This document shows positions 8,518 through 16,773 of a DNA stretch of 64,000 nt, piece after piece. How positions within the stretch are numbered: position 1 is the stretch's first letter; each line of letters opens with the position of its first letter. Made by a program: the position numbers and the translations under genes. The notes under the pieces were generated by a model. That model searched no databases. It saw nothing but the letters and a program-made list of their open reading frames with translations, and was not told the DNA's origin. The stretch is from Bacillus_BD sp050389805 (GTDB taxonomy: Bacteria; Bacillota; Bacilli; Bacillales; Cytobacillaceae), in assembly GCF_050389805.1 (NCBI RefSeq), contig NZ_CP130945.1, forward strand, positions 3,038,001 through 3,102,000. Direction: 5' to 3'.

Positions 8518-9953
8518 TTCCCTCCCTCCTGCTTTTCATCTGTTTTGGATACATCAGAGTTTGGAAACGATTCTTTTTTCAATTGAGCTTGGAACTTTTT
8601 CTCTTTTAATTGGTCTCTTTTTTCGCGTTTATTTTTCAAGGTTTCATGCTCTGGATTTTGTTGGAAGGATTTTCGGCGATCGATTCTAGTTAGTCCCTCT
8701 GGAACAAGATTAAATTGATGGTCATCTATTAACCCTGCGATTCCGACAGTTGAATTCTTCTCTTCCATGTCAGGATAAACTTGTTTAAAATAATCATCGG
8801 CCCTTCCTGGCACATAATTTTCCGGCTCTGGATAAGTCGTAATCACCCCTTCAAAATTTCGAAGGACGACCTTCTTTGGACTTTGCGAAATAAGATAGTT
8901 GGGCTGCAGAGCAATTTTTCCACCACCTCCAGGTGCATCGACGACAAAGGTAGGTACAGCATAACCACTAGTATGACCTCGTAGTCCTTCAATAATTTCC
9001 AATCCCTTGGACAACGGGGCACGAAAATGACTAATCCCCTCTGATAAATCGCACTGATAAATGTAATACGGACGTACCCTTATTTTAACGAGATCATGCA
9101 TTAGCTTTTTCATGACCGGAACACTGTCATTGATTCCTGCTAATATAACAGATTGGTTGCCAACTGGTACCCCTGCATTTGCCAGCATTTCACAGGCTCG
9201 TTTTGAATCCTCCGTAATTTCAATGGACGTATTAAAATGAGTATTTAGCCAAACGGGGTGATACTTTTTGAGAATGTTACAGAGGCTTTCGGTAATTCGC
9301 TGCGGAAAAACTACAGGAGCTCTTGTACCAATACGGATGATTTCTACATGTTCGATAGCGCGAAGATTTTTCAAAATATATTCTAGGATTTGGTCATTAA
9401 TTAATAGTCCATCCCCTCCCGAAATGAGGACGTCTCGTACAACAGGAGTTTGCCGAATATAGTCAATCGCGGTATCTAATTGTTTTTTGGGTACCCCCAT
9501 TCCAATCTGACCGGAAAAACGCCTTCTTGTACAATAACGGCAGTACATGGAACATTGATTGGTTACTAAAAAGAGAACTCGATCGGGATAACGGTGGGTA
9601 AGTCCTGGTACAGGTGAATCCTCATCTTCATGAAGAGGATCCTCCAAATCATATTTCGTCTTGTATATTTCTTTTGAAATTGGAACAGATTGCATACGGA
9701 TTGGACAGCGTGGATCATCTGGATTCATAAGCGAAGCATAGTAAGGGGTGATATTTAACGGAATTGTTTTCGTTGAAATGCGTACGCCTTCTTCTTCATC
9801 CGGAGTTAAATGAATAACCTTTTTCAAATCCTCTAACGTTCGAATCGTATTGGTTAATTGCCATACCCAGTTTTTCCACTGTTCTTCTTTGACATCCTTC
9901 CATAATTCAATATTCTTCCAGTGTCTGTCAGGTTTATATAAAAATGGTTTCAA
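8514..9953 (-). CDS. ablA: Lysine 2,3-aminomutase
   Basis: 479 residues. Radical SAM, PLP-dependent enzyme converting L-lysine to L-beta-lysine in the cytosol. The cluster-binding cysteines C134, C138 and C141 lie in CSMYCRYC; SGGDGLL, GTRAPVVFPQR and the PLP-lysine region DAPGGGGKI are intact. The TTG start at 9953 sits 9 bases after ggagg and gives MKPFLYKPDRHW, matching the B. subtilis KamA start; the longer frame to 10019 would place coding sequence over the promoter. B. subtilis KamA is 471 residues. A sigma-54 promoter lies about 50 bases upstream, so transcription should depend on SigL and the adjacent activator. The product feeds AblB or the yodQRST pathway. Confidence 0.95.
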   Translation of the reverse strand: MKPFLYKPDRHWKNIELWKDVKEEQWKNWVWQLTNTIRTLEDLKKVIHLTPDEEEGVRISTKTIPLNITPYYASLMNPDDPRCPIRMQSVPISKEIYKTKYDLEDPLHEDEDSPVPGLTHRYPDRVLFLVTNQCSMYCRYCTRRRFSGQIGMGVPKKQLDTAIDYIRQTPVVRDVLISGGDGLLINDQILEYILKNLRAIEHVEIIRIGTRAPVVFPQRITESLCNILKKYHPVWLNTHFNTSIEITEDSKRACEMLANAGVPVGNQSVILAGINDSVPVMKKLMHDLVKIRVRPYYIYQCDLSEGISHFRAPLSKGLEIIEGLRGHTSGYAVPTFVVDAPGGGGKIALQPNYLISQSPKKVVLRNFEGVITTYPEPENYVPGRADDYFKQVYPDMEEKNSTVGIAGLIDDHQFNLVPEGLTRIDRRKSFQQNPEHETLKNKREKRDQLKEKKFQAQLKKESFPNSDVSKTDEKQEGGK

Positions 9954-10002
9954 TTTGTGATTCCTCCTATTTAATAAATGGCATGTTATGCTATATGATT
10001 GA

Positions 10003-10018
10003 TGCAAGTATCGTGCCA
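10003..10018 (-). promoter_or_regulatory. Sigma-54 (-24/-12) promoter of ablA
   Basis: On the minus strand TGGCACGATACTTGCA matches the sigma-54 consensus TGGCAC-N5-TTGCA at every position. The predicted transcription start is near 9992, about 40 bases before the ablA start codon. The gene for a sigma-54 activator lies directly upstream. Two short inverted repeats further upstream (10032-10055 around agatct; 10075-10090, gatactcgtgggtatc) are candidate activator sites. Confidence 0.93.
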
Positions 10019-10207
10019 TTTATTAAGTGGGAGATCTTCTCTTTTTTTGAGATCTGTATTACTTTTTTTGGGAAGATACTCGTGGGTATCCGAACTCTTT
10101 ATAACAATTTGGGGCAAAACGTCGCTTTTAAGTAGTTATTTGTTGTTTAATGAGTTGAGTGTCATTTTACTTCAATGTCCATTAAACCCTGTAGCCAGTA
10201 ACGCCGA

Positions 10208-11599
10208 TTAATCGGCATCTTGTTTCTTTAATTTGTACTGTAGTGTTTGACGGGGGATTTTCAATAGTTTTGCTGCTTGTTGAATGTTCCCGTTTGTTTG
10301 TTCTAAAGCCTTTTCGATTAAGCTATTTTCATAAAGTGCCAAGTTTTCACGCAAAGAAAAATCCTCCCCAGGGGAATGTTTAGGTGGTCCTACATTTTTT
10401 AACATAATCGGTACATATTGTTGTGTTAAAATTTCTTCCTCACAAACGTTCATCATATACTCAATGGCATGTTTTAATTCTCTAACATTTCCTGGCCACG
10501 AATAGGATAAAAAAAGGTCATGTACATCCGAGTCAATTCCTCTAACCGATTTTTTTAATTTTTTATTATAATCCTTTATAAAATAATCCGTTAAATACAA
10601 AATATCTTCTTTCCGTTTACTAAGTGGAGGTAATTCAAACATTAAAACATTTAAACGATAGAAAAGATCCGGTCGAAGTCTTTTTTCCTCTAGAGCAACA
10701 ATAGGAGAAATGTTCATAGCCCCGATAACACGTACATTGGTCAAAACAGTTTTCGAACTGCCTACCCTCCGTATCATACCATCTTCTAGGACTCGAAGTA
10801 GCTTGGCCTGTAGATCAATAGGCATTTCATGAATTTCATCTAAAAATAAGGTACCACCATCTGCTAATTCAAATAGTCCTGGTCGATCAAGTGCTCCTGT
10901 GTAACTGCCTTTTGCTGTTCCAAATAACAGACTCTCTAATAAAGATTCAGGAATCGCTGCACAATTTTGCGCAATAAATGGACCCATTGATCTATAGGAA
11001 GCACGATGAATTCCTTGTACAAACAGTTCCTTTCCTGTTCCACTTTCTCCACAAATGAGCATGGCAGAGTCTGATTTCGCCAATTTCTCAGCATTTCTAA
11101 TAATCTTGATAAAAGGAGGATTCATCGTTTTTATATCTGATAACCGATAGGACGTACTCTTTTTTAGTGAGACACGATTTCTCTTAGAGTCTTGAATTTC
11201 CCCATGCAGCTCCAATAATTTTTCAGATAATGTTTTTAAACGCGAGTAATCTTTTGCAATTTCGACTGCTCCTACAAATACTTTGTTAATAAAAATGGGC
11301 AATGTTGTATTAATCGTTTCTACTTTTTTCCCATGAAGGTTTATATAAGTTTGTGGTTGATGGTAAATCGGTTTTTTCGTTTTAATGACCTTTAATAAAG
11401 TACTAGATTGTTTGGTTAAGGAGGGGAAAACGTCCAAAATTGACTTTCCAAGAACCTCTTCAATTTCTAATCCATCATGTTTTGCAGCAATGGCATTATA
11501 AAAAATCGTTTCCCCTGCCAAATTAACGGCATGAATCCCTTCATCAATACTTTGCAAGATGGCGGCTAGCACCTCATTTGAAATAGCTTCTTTTGACAA
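10208..11599 (-). CDS. Sigma-54-dependent activator (RocR-like)
   Basis: 463 residues. An N-terminal PAS-like sensor (about 1-125, including AVNLAGETIFYNAIAA), an AAA+ domain with Walker A GESGTGKE, Walker B GGTLFLDEI and PDLFYRLNV, and a C-terminal Fis-type helix-turn-helix (NIQQAAKLLKIPRQTLQYKL). The loop that contacts sigma-54 reads GSYTGA instead of the usual GAFTGA. The TTG at 11599 follows aggtgag at good spacing; a GTG at 11608 overlaps that site, so I prefer the TTG. It lies between ablB and ablA and very likely activates the sigma-54 promoter of ablA, perhaps sensing lysine or a derivative. The stop codon lies inside the palindrome gccgattaatcggc (10203-10216). Confidence 0.9.
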   Translation of the reverse strand: MSKEAISNEVLAAILQSIDEGIHAVNLAGETIFYNAIAAKHDGLEIEEVLGKSILDVFPSLTKQSSTLLKVIKTKKPIYHQPQTYINLHGKKVETINTTLPIFINKVFVGAVEIAKDYSRLKTLSEKLLELHGEIQDSKRNRVSLKKSTSYRLSDIKTMNPPFIKIIRNAEKLAKSDSAMLICGESGTGKELFVQGIHRASYRSMGPFIAQNCAAIPESLLESLLFGTAKGSYTGALDRPGLFELADGGTLFLDEIHEMPIDLQAKLLRVLEDGMIRRVGSSKTVLTNVRVIGAMNISPIVALEEKRLRPDLFYRLNVLMFELPPLSKRKEDILYLTDYFIKDYNKKLKKSVRGIDSDVHDLFLSYSWPGNVRELKHAIEYMMNVCEEEILTQQYVPIMLKNVGPPKHSPGEDFSLRENLALYENSLIEKALEQTNGNIQQAAKLLKIPRQTLQYKLKKQDAD

Positions 11600-11634
11600 A
11601 TGGCTCACCTCGTTCCGTTATGCCGATAAATAGG

Positions 11635-12516
11635 TCAAGGGGTCAATTTTTCGCTTTCCCCAATAGAAAGATCCTTTACCCACATATTCATGTTCTCTAG
11701 CTTATCAAAAATATAGCAGTTATTTAGCAATCGCCCCCGGTATTTAAACCCTATTTGATGAAGAACTGCATTCATTCCATATGACTGGGCCCTGGCAATG
11801 GAAAATACACAATAGATCCCTTGCACTCTCAACTCAGTTTCCAATTTTTCTAGAATTTTTTTCATTAATCCATATTTTCGATGATCAGGTAGTGTGGCAC
11901 AATCGGTAAGTTCAGCATGGTCATACATAAAATTAATTTCTGCTGACGCACAACTAACGATTTCGTCATCATTTGTAATTCCATAGTAGATCGTCCCACC
12001 CTCCATTGTTTTCTCGATATATTCGGGGTCGTGTAATGGAGTGGGGTAAATTTTAAAGACTTGTCGGTATAACTGGGAAAGCTTAATCGCGTCGCTCTTT
12101 TCCATTTTCAGTAAATGATATTGGGTTGATATTACTCTATGGCTTTCGTGCCCATGTAAGTTCATAATACGTTGGAGGATGCCATCCTCCATCACCCAAT
12201 TATTACTATTTCTCCGTTTATCGTAATAATATTTCGTAAAATAATAGGCATCTGAACCACGAAAAAAACCATCCACCTTTGCCTCACAATGAAATCCATG
12301 TTGTAATAGTAAATCGTAGTGCTCTTGTCTTGAGATGAAAAGCAATTTTTCCCTTTTTGAGTTAACAGCCATTTCTTCAGCTATTTTAATCACCTCACAG
12401 ACATTCCCGCGATAGTCATCAATTCTCAATCGTTTATTAAGAGGATCGTTAAAAACTTTCGTTTTGTAATTATTTCCATTAATTTGCTGTACATATGCTA
12501 TGTTGGTCATTTCCAT
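11635..12516 (-). CDS. ablB: Beta-lysine N6-acetyltransferase
   Basis: 293 residues with a C-terminal GNAT fold. Acetylates beta-lysine to N6-acetyl-beta-lysine, a compatible solute in methanogens; in bacilli the same gene (yodP) sits in the lysine degradation cluster. Acetyl-CoA site around LPDHRKYGLMKKILEKLE; the start MEMTNIAYVQQING and the QSYGMNAVLHQIGFKYRGRL tail agree with the AblB/YodP family. Site aaggagtg before ATG. It lies between yodQ and the activator gene in the same direction. Confidence 0.9.
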   Translation of the reverse strand: MEMTNIAYVQQINGNNYKTKVFNDPLNKRLRIDDYRGNVCEVIKIAEEMAVNSKREKLLFISRQEHYDLLLQHGFHCEAKVDGFFRGSDAYYFTKYYYDKRRNSNNWVMEDGILQRIMNLHGHESHRVISTQYHLLKMEKSDAIKLSQLYRQVFKIYPTPLHDPEYIEKTMEGGTIYYGITNDDEIVSCASAEINFMYDHAELTDCATLPDHRKYGLMKKILEKLETELRVQGIYCVFSIARAQSYGMNAVLHQIGFKYRGRLLNNCYIFDKLENMNMWVKDLSIGESEKLTP

Positions 12517-12575
12517 TTATTCACTCCTTTTTTAATAAGAGAGACAGACTCCATTGCAGCCAGTCACCTATCAAC

Positions 12576-13847
12576 CTATGAATCACTTACGCCACACCAG
12601 TTTAGAATCGTAAGTGCAATCATTTCTGCCGCTTCAAATACATGATCTAAAACAATATATTCATTACAATCATGGGCAACTTCAGTTGTTCCTGGTCCAA
12701 ACACAACTACCGGAGTATGACCAATATTCGACAAGATCCCCCCGTCCGTTCCCCAAGGTGAAGCTTCAATTACAGGGAAATTTCCTCTAACTTTTTGATA
12801 GGCTTGCGTTAGGAATTGGATTAATTCATGACCCTCCTCTAAATTCCCTGGGAGCCACGTTCCTCCAAACCATTCAATTTTAACAGGATGTTGTTGAAAC
12901 CATTTATCCTTTTTCTCTAACGCCCTTAAACATTCTTCCATCTCCGCTCTAGCTTTTGTAAGTGTCTCATTAGGGGCAACTCCCATCCTCCCTTCAATAT
13001 CAGCCAAATCAGGCACGGATGATGGCCATTCACCACTTTGTATTTTCCCAATATTAATAGGAATCGGGATGGGTATATTCTCATACAAGGGGTCCTTTAT
13101 CCCTTGATTTCGAGCCTTTTCTAACTGTTGTAATTCATTTATGACAACGTTCATCTTTTCAATAGCACTAACTCCTTCATAACGAGTTCCACCATGTGCC
13201 GACTTTCCTTTTACCGTGATCCGAAACCACATCGAACCTTGTTGTTTGGGAAAAATTTTCATTCCAGAAGGTTCTGGAATAATGGCGCCGTCACCATGAT
13301 AACCACGTAATACAGCTGCTAGACTTCCTGCACCTCCGCTTTCTTCTTCTATCACACTTTGAAAAATCACATCCCCTTTTAGCTTAATCCCACTTTCTTT
13401 GATTGCTTCAATCGCTAAAAGGAGTGATACCGTTCCTCCCTTCATATCAGTTGAACCGCGACCATAAAGACATCCGTCTATAATGACGCCGCTATAGGGG
13501 TCATGTTCCCACTCGTTAAGATCTCCTTCTGGAACAACATCGATATGACCATTTAGAATAATTGAACGACCAACACCCGTTCCCTTCCATACCCCTACCA
13601 CATTCGGATTGCCATAAAAGTTTTTTCGATCACAGGAAAAATCAGGATGGTTGAGCAGCTCTGGGCTGCCTATTTCCCAAATATCTAAGCTTAGCCCCAG
13701 TCTTCTTAGCTTTTCAATAATGATCGCTTGTGCCTTACTTTCTTCCCCCCTTACACTTCGTTCTTGAACGAGTCGTTGTAATAACTTTACACCTCTAGAG
13801 TGATTATCGGCTAACCACGTTTTGATTGCGATTTCTTGTTGTTCCAC
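12576..13847 (-). CDS. yodQ: YodQ, M20-family deacylase/peptidase
   Basis: 423 residues. Zinc-dependent hydrolase of the ArgE/DapE/ACY1 group. Metal ligands and motifs are visible: NGHIDVVPEG, the bridging aspartate in GRGSTDMKGG, catalytic EEESGG, and the C-terminal histidine in TEVAHDCNEY. I use the GTG at 13847, placed behind aaaggggg, rather than a TTG further upstream. In this pathway it probably removes the acetyl group from an acetylated beta-lysine intermediate; the substrate is inferred from context. Confidence 0.88.
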   Translation of the reverse strand: MEQQEIAIKTWLADNHSRGVKLLQRLVQERSVRGEESKAQAIIIEKLRRLGLSLDIWEIGSPELLNHPDFSCDRKNFYGNPNVVGVWKGTGVGRSIILNGHIDVVPEGDLNEWEHDPYSGVIIDGCLYGRGSTDMKGGTVSLLLAIEAIKESGIKLKGDVIFQSVIEEESGGAGSLAAVLRGYHGDGAIIPEPSGMKIFPKQQGSMWFRITVKGKSAHGGTRYEGVSAIEKMNVVINELQQLEKARNQGIKDPLYENIPIPIPINIGKIQSGEWPSSVPDLADIEGRMGVAPNETLTKARAEMEECLRALEKKDKWFQQHPVKIEWFGGTWLPGNLEEGHELIQFLTQAYQKVRGNFPVIEASPWGTDGGILSNIGHTPVVVFGPGTTEVAHDCNEYIVLDHVFEAAEMIALTILNWCGVSDS

Positions 13848-13879
13848 TCTATTTCCCCCTTTTCGTTCTATCAAACTCG

Positions 13880-14545
13880 TTATATTTCTGTGATTTTAAG
13901 GTTAGGATGAATGTTAAAAGAACACGCCGTACGACATTTAATTTCTTCAAGGGATGTTGTTGGAAAATATTCGAGTAATGTAAGACCACCTGGATTTACT
14001 TGAAAAACGCCTAAATCTGTAATGATAAGATCCACACATTTTGCGGAGGTTAAAGGCAATGTACAATATTTTACAATTTTAGATTGGTGATTTTTATCAA
14101 GGTGGCTCATCACGACTACAACCTTTTTTGCTTTTTGAGCTAACTCCATCGCACCACCCATCCCTGGAATTTTCTTTCCTGGAACAATCCAATTAGCCAA
14201 ATCTCCTTTTTCGCTCACCTGCAATGCTCCAAGAATGGTAATATCGATGATGCCGCGGCGAATCATGCCAAAAGCCGTCGTGCTATCACAAAATGAAGCT
14301 CCTGGGAGCACAGTTACGGGAAGACCTCCAGCATTACAAATATTTTCGTTCTCTTCTCCTTTTTGGGGACTAGGTCCCATCCCAACTATTCCATTCTCAG
14401 TATGGAACATAACCATATGCTCGTTTTTTAAAAAATTTGGCACCAGTGAAGGGATCCCAATTCCTAAATTAACGACCATTCCATCTTTGATTTCTTCTGC
14501 TGCCCTTTTTGCGATTAACTTTCTTATCTCTACTCCCATACCCAT
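13880..14545 (-). CDS. yodR: CoA-transferase subunit B
   Basis: 221 residues, beta subunit of a family I CoA-transferase. The catalytic glutamate lies in HTENGIVGMG; NLGIGIPSLVPNF and IVPGKKIPGMGGAMELA are typical. The reading frame overlaps the end of yodS by 16 bases, so the two subunits are translationally coupled and should form a heteromer. In lysine fermentation and degradation this enzyme type moves CoA onto a 3-keto-5-aminohexanoate-like acid; the exact substrate here is inferred. Confidence 0.92.
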   Translation of the reverse strand: MGMGVEIRKLIAKRAAEEIKDGMVVNLGIGIPSLVPNFLKNEHMVMFHTENGIVGMGPSPQKGEENENICNAGGLPVTVLPGASFCDSTTAFGMIRRGIIDITILGALQVSEKGDLANWIVPGKKIPGMGGAMELAQKAKKVVVVMSHLDKNHQSKIVKYCTLPLTSAKCVDLIITDLGVFQVNPGGLTLLEYFPTTSLEEIKCRTACSFNIHPNLKITEI

Positions 14546-15222
14546 TTCCAGTTCACTCCTTGAGATGGAATAACATAATCAACAAATACGCCTGGGGTGA
14601 TAATTTCATCCGGATCTAAACTTCCTAAGGGGACTATTTCTTCCACTTCTGCTATCGTAATTTCACCAGCCATGGCAACAAGCGGATTTGTGTTACGAGC
14701 GCTTTTGTCATAAACTAAATTCCCAAAGGGATCTGACTTTTTTGCATAGACAATGGAGATATCTGCAGTTAAAGCGCTTTCAACCAAAAAGACTTTTCCA
14801 TCTAATACATAGATTGGTTTACTTCCAGTCACCATTTCATTGTCAATGCCTATATCAGTTAAAATAGCAGGAATGCCTACTCCTCCTGCACGAATCCTTT
14901 CAACTAATGTACCTTGTGGACAAAACTCAACTTCTAACTTTCCTGTTGTCAATAGTTGCCCTGCAATGGGATTTGAACCAATATGGGAGACGATTACTTT
15001 ATCGACCTGACCACTGCTGACAACCTTACCAATTCCAATCATAGGAAAACCAGTATCATTTCCAATTAAAGTTAAATGCCGAATATGTTTATGGATGATG
15101 CCATCGATGATCGTCGGTGGCGAACCTACACCTCCAAATCCACCGAACATAATCGACATTCCGTCATGAAATAAATTCATCCCTTTTTCGATCGTTGTTA
15201 TTTTCCCAAAAGGGTTATCCAA
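14530..15222 (-). CDS. yodS: CoA-transferase subunit A
   Basis: 230 residues, alpha subunit partnering YodR. The glycine-rich CoA-binding motif GGFGGVGSP lies near residue 27 and the family signature VSHIGSNPIAGQ follows. Starts with TTG 7 bases after gggaggag; its first bases overlap the yodT stop by 8. The tight overlaps yodT-yodS-yodR show one transcript. Confidence 0.92.
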   Translation of the reverse strand: MDNPFGKITTIEKGMNLFHDGMSIMFGGFGGVGSPPTIIDGIIHKHIRHLTLIGNDTGFPMIGIGKVVSSGQVDKVIVSHIGSNPIAGQLLTTGKLEVEFCPQGTLVERIRAGGVGIPAILTDIGIDNEMVTGSKPIYVLDGKVFLVESALTADISIVYAKKSDPFGNLVYDKSARNTNPLVAMAGEITIAEVEEIVPLGSLDPDEIITPGVFVDYVIPSQGVNWKWVWE

Positions 15223-16570
15223 ATGTTTCTCCTCCCTCTTTAAGACTCGCCTTTATGTTTTCAAAAGTAATGGATAATCTTTTAATCAAATCATCCATTT
15301 CTTTTTCTGTAATCGTTAAAGGTGGAGATACAATGACGGCGTCACCGTGGACCCCATCTAATCCAGCACCAGCAGGATACAATAATAAACCATTTTCTAC
15401 TGCATGTTTAATGACTTTTTGGGTTAAAAAAAGTTTCTGTGTAAAAGGTTCCTTCGTTCGTCGATTCTGCACAAATTCAATTCCAATTAAAAGCCCCTTT
15501 CCTCGAATATTACCGATAAACGAAAATTGTTTTTGTAACTTTTTTAGTTCTGTAAACAAATATTGACTTTTTTGAAAAACTAAAGGGATAATTTGGTTCT
15601 TTTCAAGAAATTCTAATACCGCTAATGAGGTAGCACAGCTTTGGGGATTTGCACTAAGAGTGTGTCCGCTCATGATCAAATTTGAACCATTCAATATTGG
15701 CTCCATCACACGTTCACTTACTAACGTCGCGGCAATGGCAGTATATCCTGCTCCCATTCCTTTTCCAAGTGCGACGATATCTGGGACAATATCCCATTGT
15801 TCATAGGCAAACCAAGTTCCCGTTCTTCCAAAACCTGTCATTACCTCATCTGCAATCAATAAGATGTCATATTTCTCGCAAATTTCTTTAATGATTTTAA
15901 AGTAGTTTGTTGGTGGAGTGATGGCGGCGCCTGCTGCTCCTATAACGGGTTCAGCAATAAAGGCTGCGATATGATCGGCTCCTATTCTTTGAATGGTTGT
16001 TTCTAACTCGTGGGCGCATGGAAAACCACAATTTTCGTTTGTTTTGTTAAAGGGACAACGATAACAATAAGGGGGATGAATGGTAGGGAAGTCTTCTAAT
16101 AGCGGGACAAAACGCGCTCTTCTGCTCGAGTGCCCTGACATTGATAAGGCTCCAAGTGTAATTCCATGATAGCTTAACCATCTGGATAAAATTTTATTTT
16201 TTGTTTTGATGCCTTTTTCCTGCCAATGTTGGATCGCGACTTTCATTGCTGTTTCAGTTGCTTCGGAACCACTATTGACAAAAAAACTCCATTTTAATTG
16301 ATCTTGGGTAAGTCCGGCAATTTTTGCAGCAAGCTTTTCTGCTGGTTCACTTGTAAATTGTGAGCGATAGACAAAGGAAACTTTTTCTGCTTGTTCTTTC
16401 ATTGCTACAAGTACCTCTTCTACACCATGACCAATATTAGCCGTAACGGCACCAGAACTGGCATCTAAATATTGTTTGCCTTCTATATCATATAGATAGA
16501 CTCCTTTTCCATAATCAATAACCGGATATGAGGCATTTAACAATGGTTTAATTAAATATGATTTATTCAT
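15215..16570 (-). CDS. yodT: Class III PLP aminotransferase YodT
   Basis: 451 residues. Omega-amino-acid aminotransferase family: cofactor phosphate motif NSGSEATETA, ADEVMTGFGRTG with the PLP aspartate, and the lysine in ALGKGMGAGY. A C-x2-C-x6-C cluster in YRCPFNKTNENCGFPC is unusual for the fold but is seen in YodT-like members. It should remove the amino group of a beta-lysine catabolite. First gene of the yodT-S-R-Q-ablB-activator series. A tataat hexamer near 16614 on the minus strand could be its -10 box, but I see no good -35 and no sigma-54 site. Confidence 0.88.
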   Translation of the reverse strand: MNKSYLIKPLLNASYPVIDYGKGVYLYDIEGKQYLDASSGAVTANIGHGVEEVLVAMKEQAEKVSFVYRSQFTSEPAEKLAAKIAGLTQDQLKWSFFVNSGSEATETAMKVAIQHWQEKGIKTKNKILSRWLSYHGITLGALSMSGHSSRRARFVPLLEDFPTIHPPYCYRCPFNKTNENCGFPCAHELETTIQRIGADHIAAFIAEPVIGAAGAAITPPTNYFKIIKEICEKYDILLIADEVMTGFGRTGTWFAYEQWDIVPDIVALGKGMGAGYTAIAATLVSERVMEPILNGSNLIMSGHTLSANPQSCATSLAVLEFLEKNQIIPLVFQKSQYLFTELKKLQKQFSFIGNIRGKGLLIGIEFVQNRRTKEPFTQKLFLTQKVIKHAVENGLLLYPAGAGLDGVHGDAVIVSPPLTITEKEMDDLIKRLSITFENIKASLKEGGETFG

Positions 16571-16735
16571 CTTCTCACTCCGTCAAGTTCTAATTAATTT
16601 GAGCTTAAAACCATTATATGAGAAAAAATCATAATTCTTTCATAGAAATACTCTTGACATTATGCCTAACTAAACATGACAACACTTCCTGAGTATATAT
16701 AAAAATATGTAACTGTCGTGTAGTAAAACACTAAC

Positions 16736-16757
16736 AAAAGCCCCCGTTAAAGAGGGC
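16736..16757 (-). terminator. Terminator of the ammonium transporter gene
   Basis: On the minus strand gccctc / gggggc pair around a 6-base loop, followed by tttt. Just downstream of the amt stop codon. Confidence 0.75.
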
Positions 16758-16773
16758 CCCTGATTATAATATC

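Noticed and set aside
8797..9462. Plus-strand frames inside ablA
   Set aside because: Shadows of a well-supported gene on the other strand.
16571..16720. Second sigma-54 promoter before yodT
   Set aside because: No GG-N10-GC pair in the region on the minus strand.
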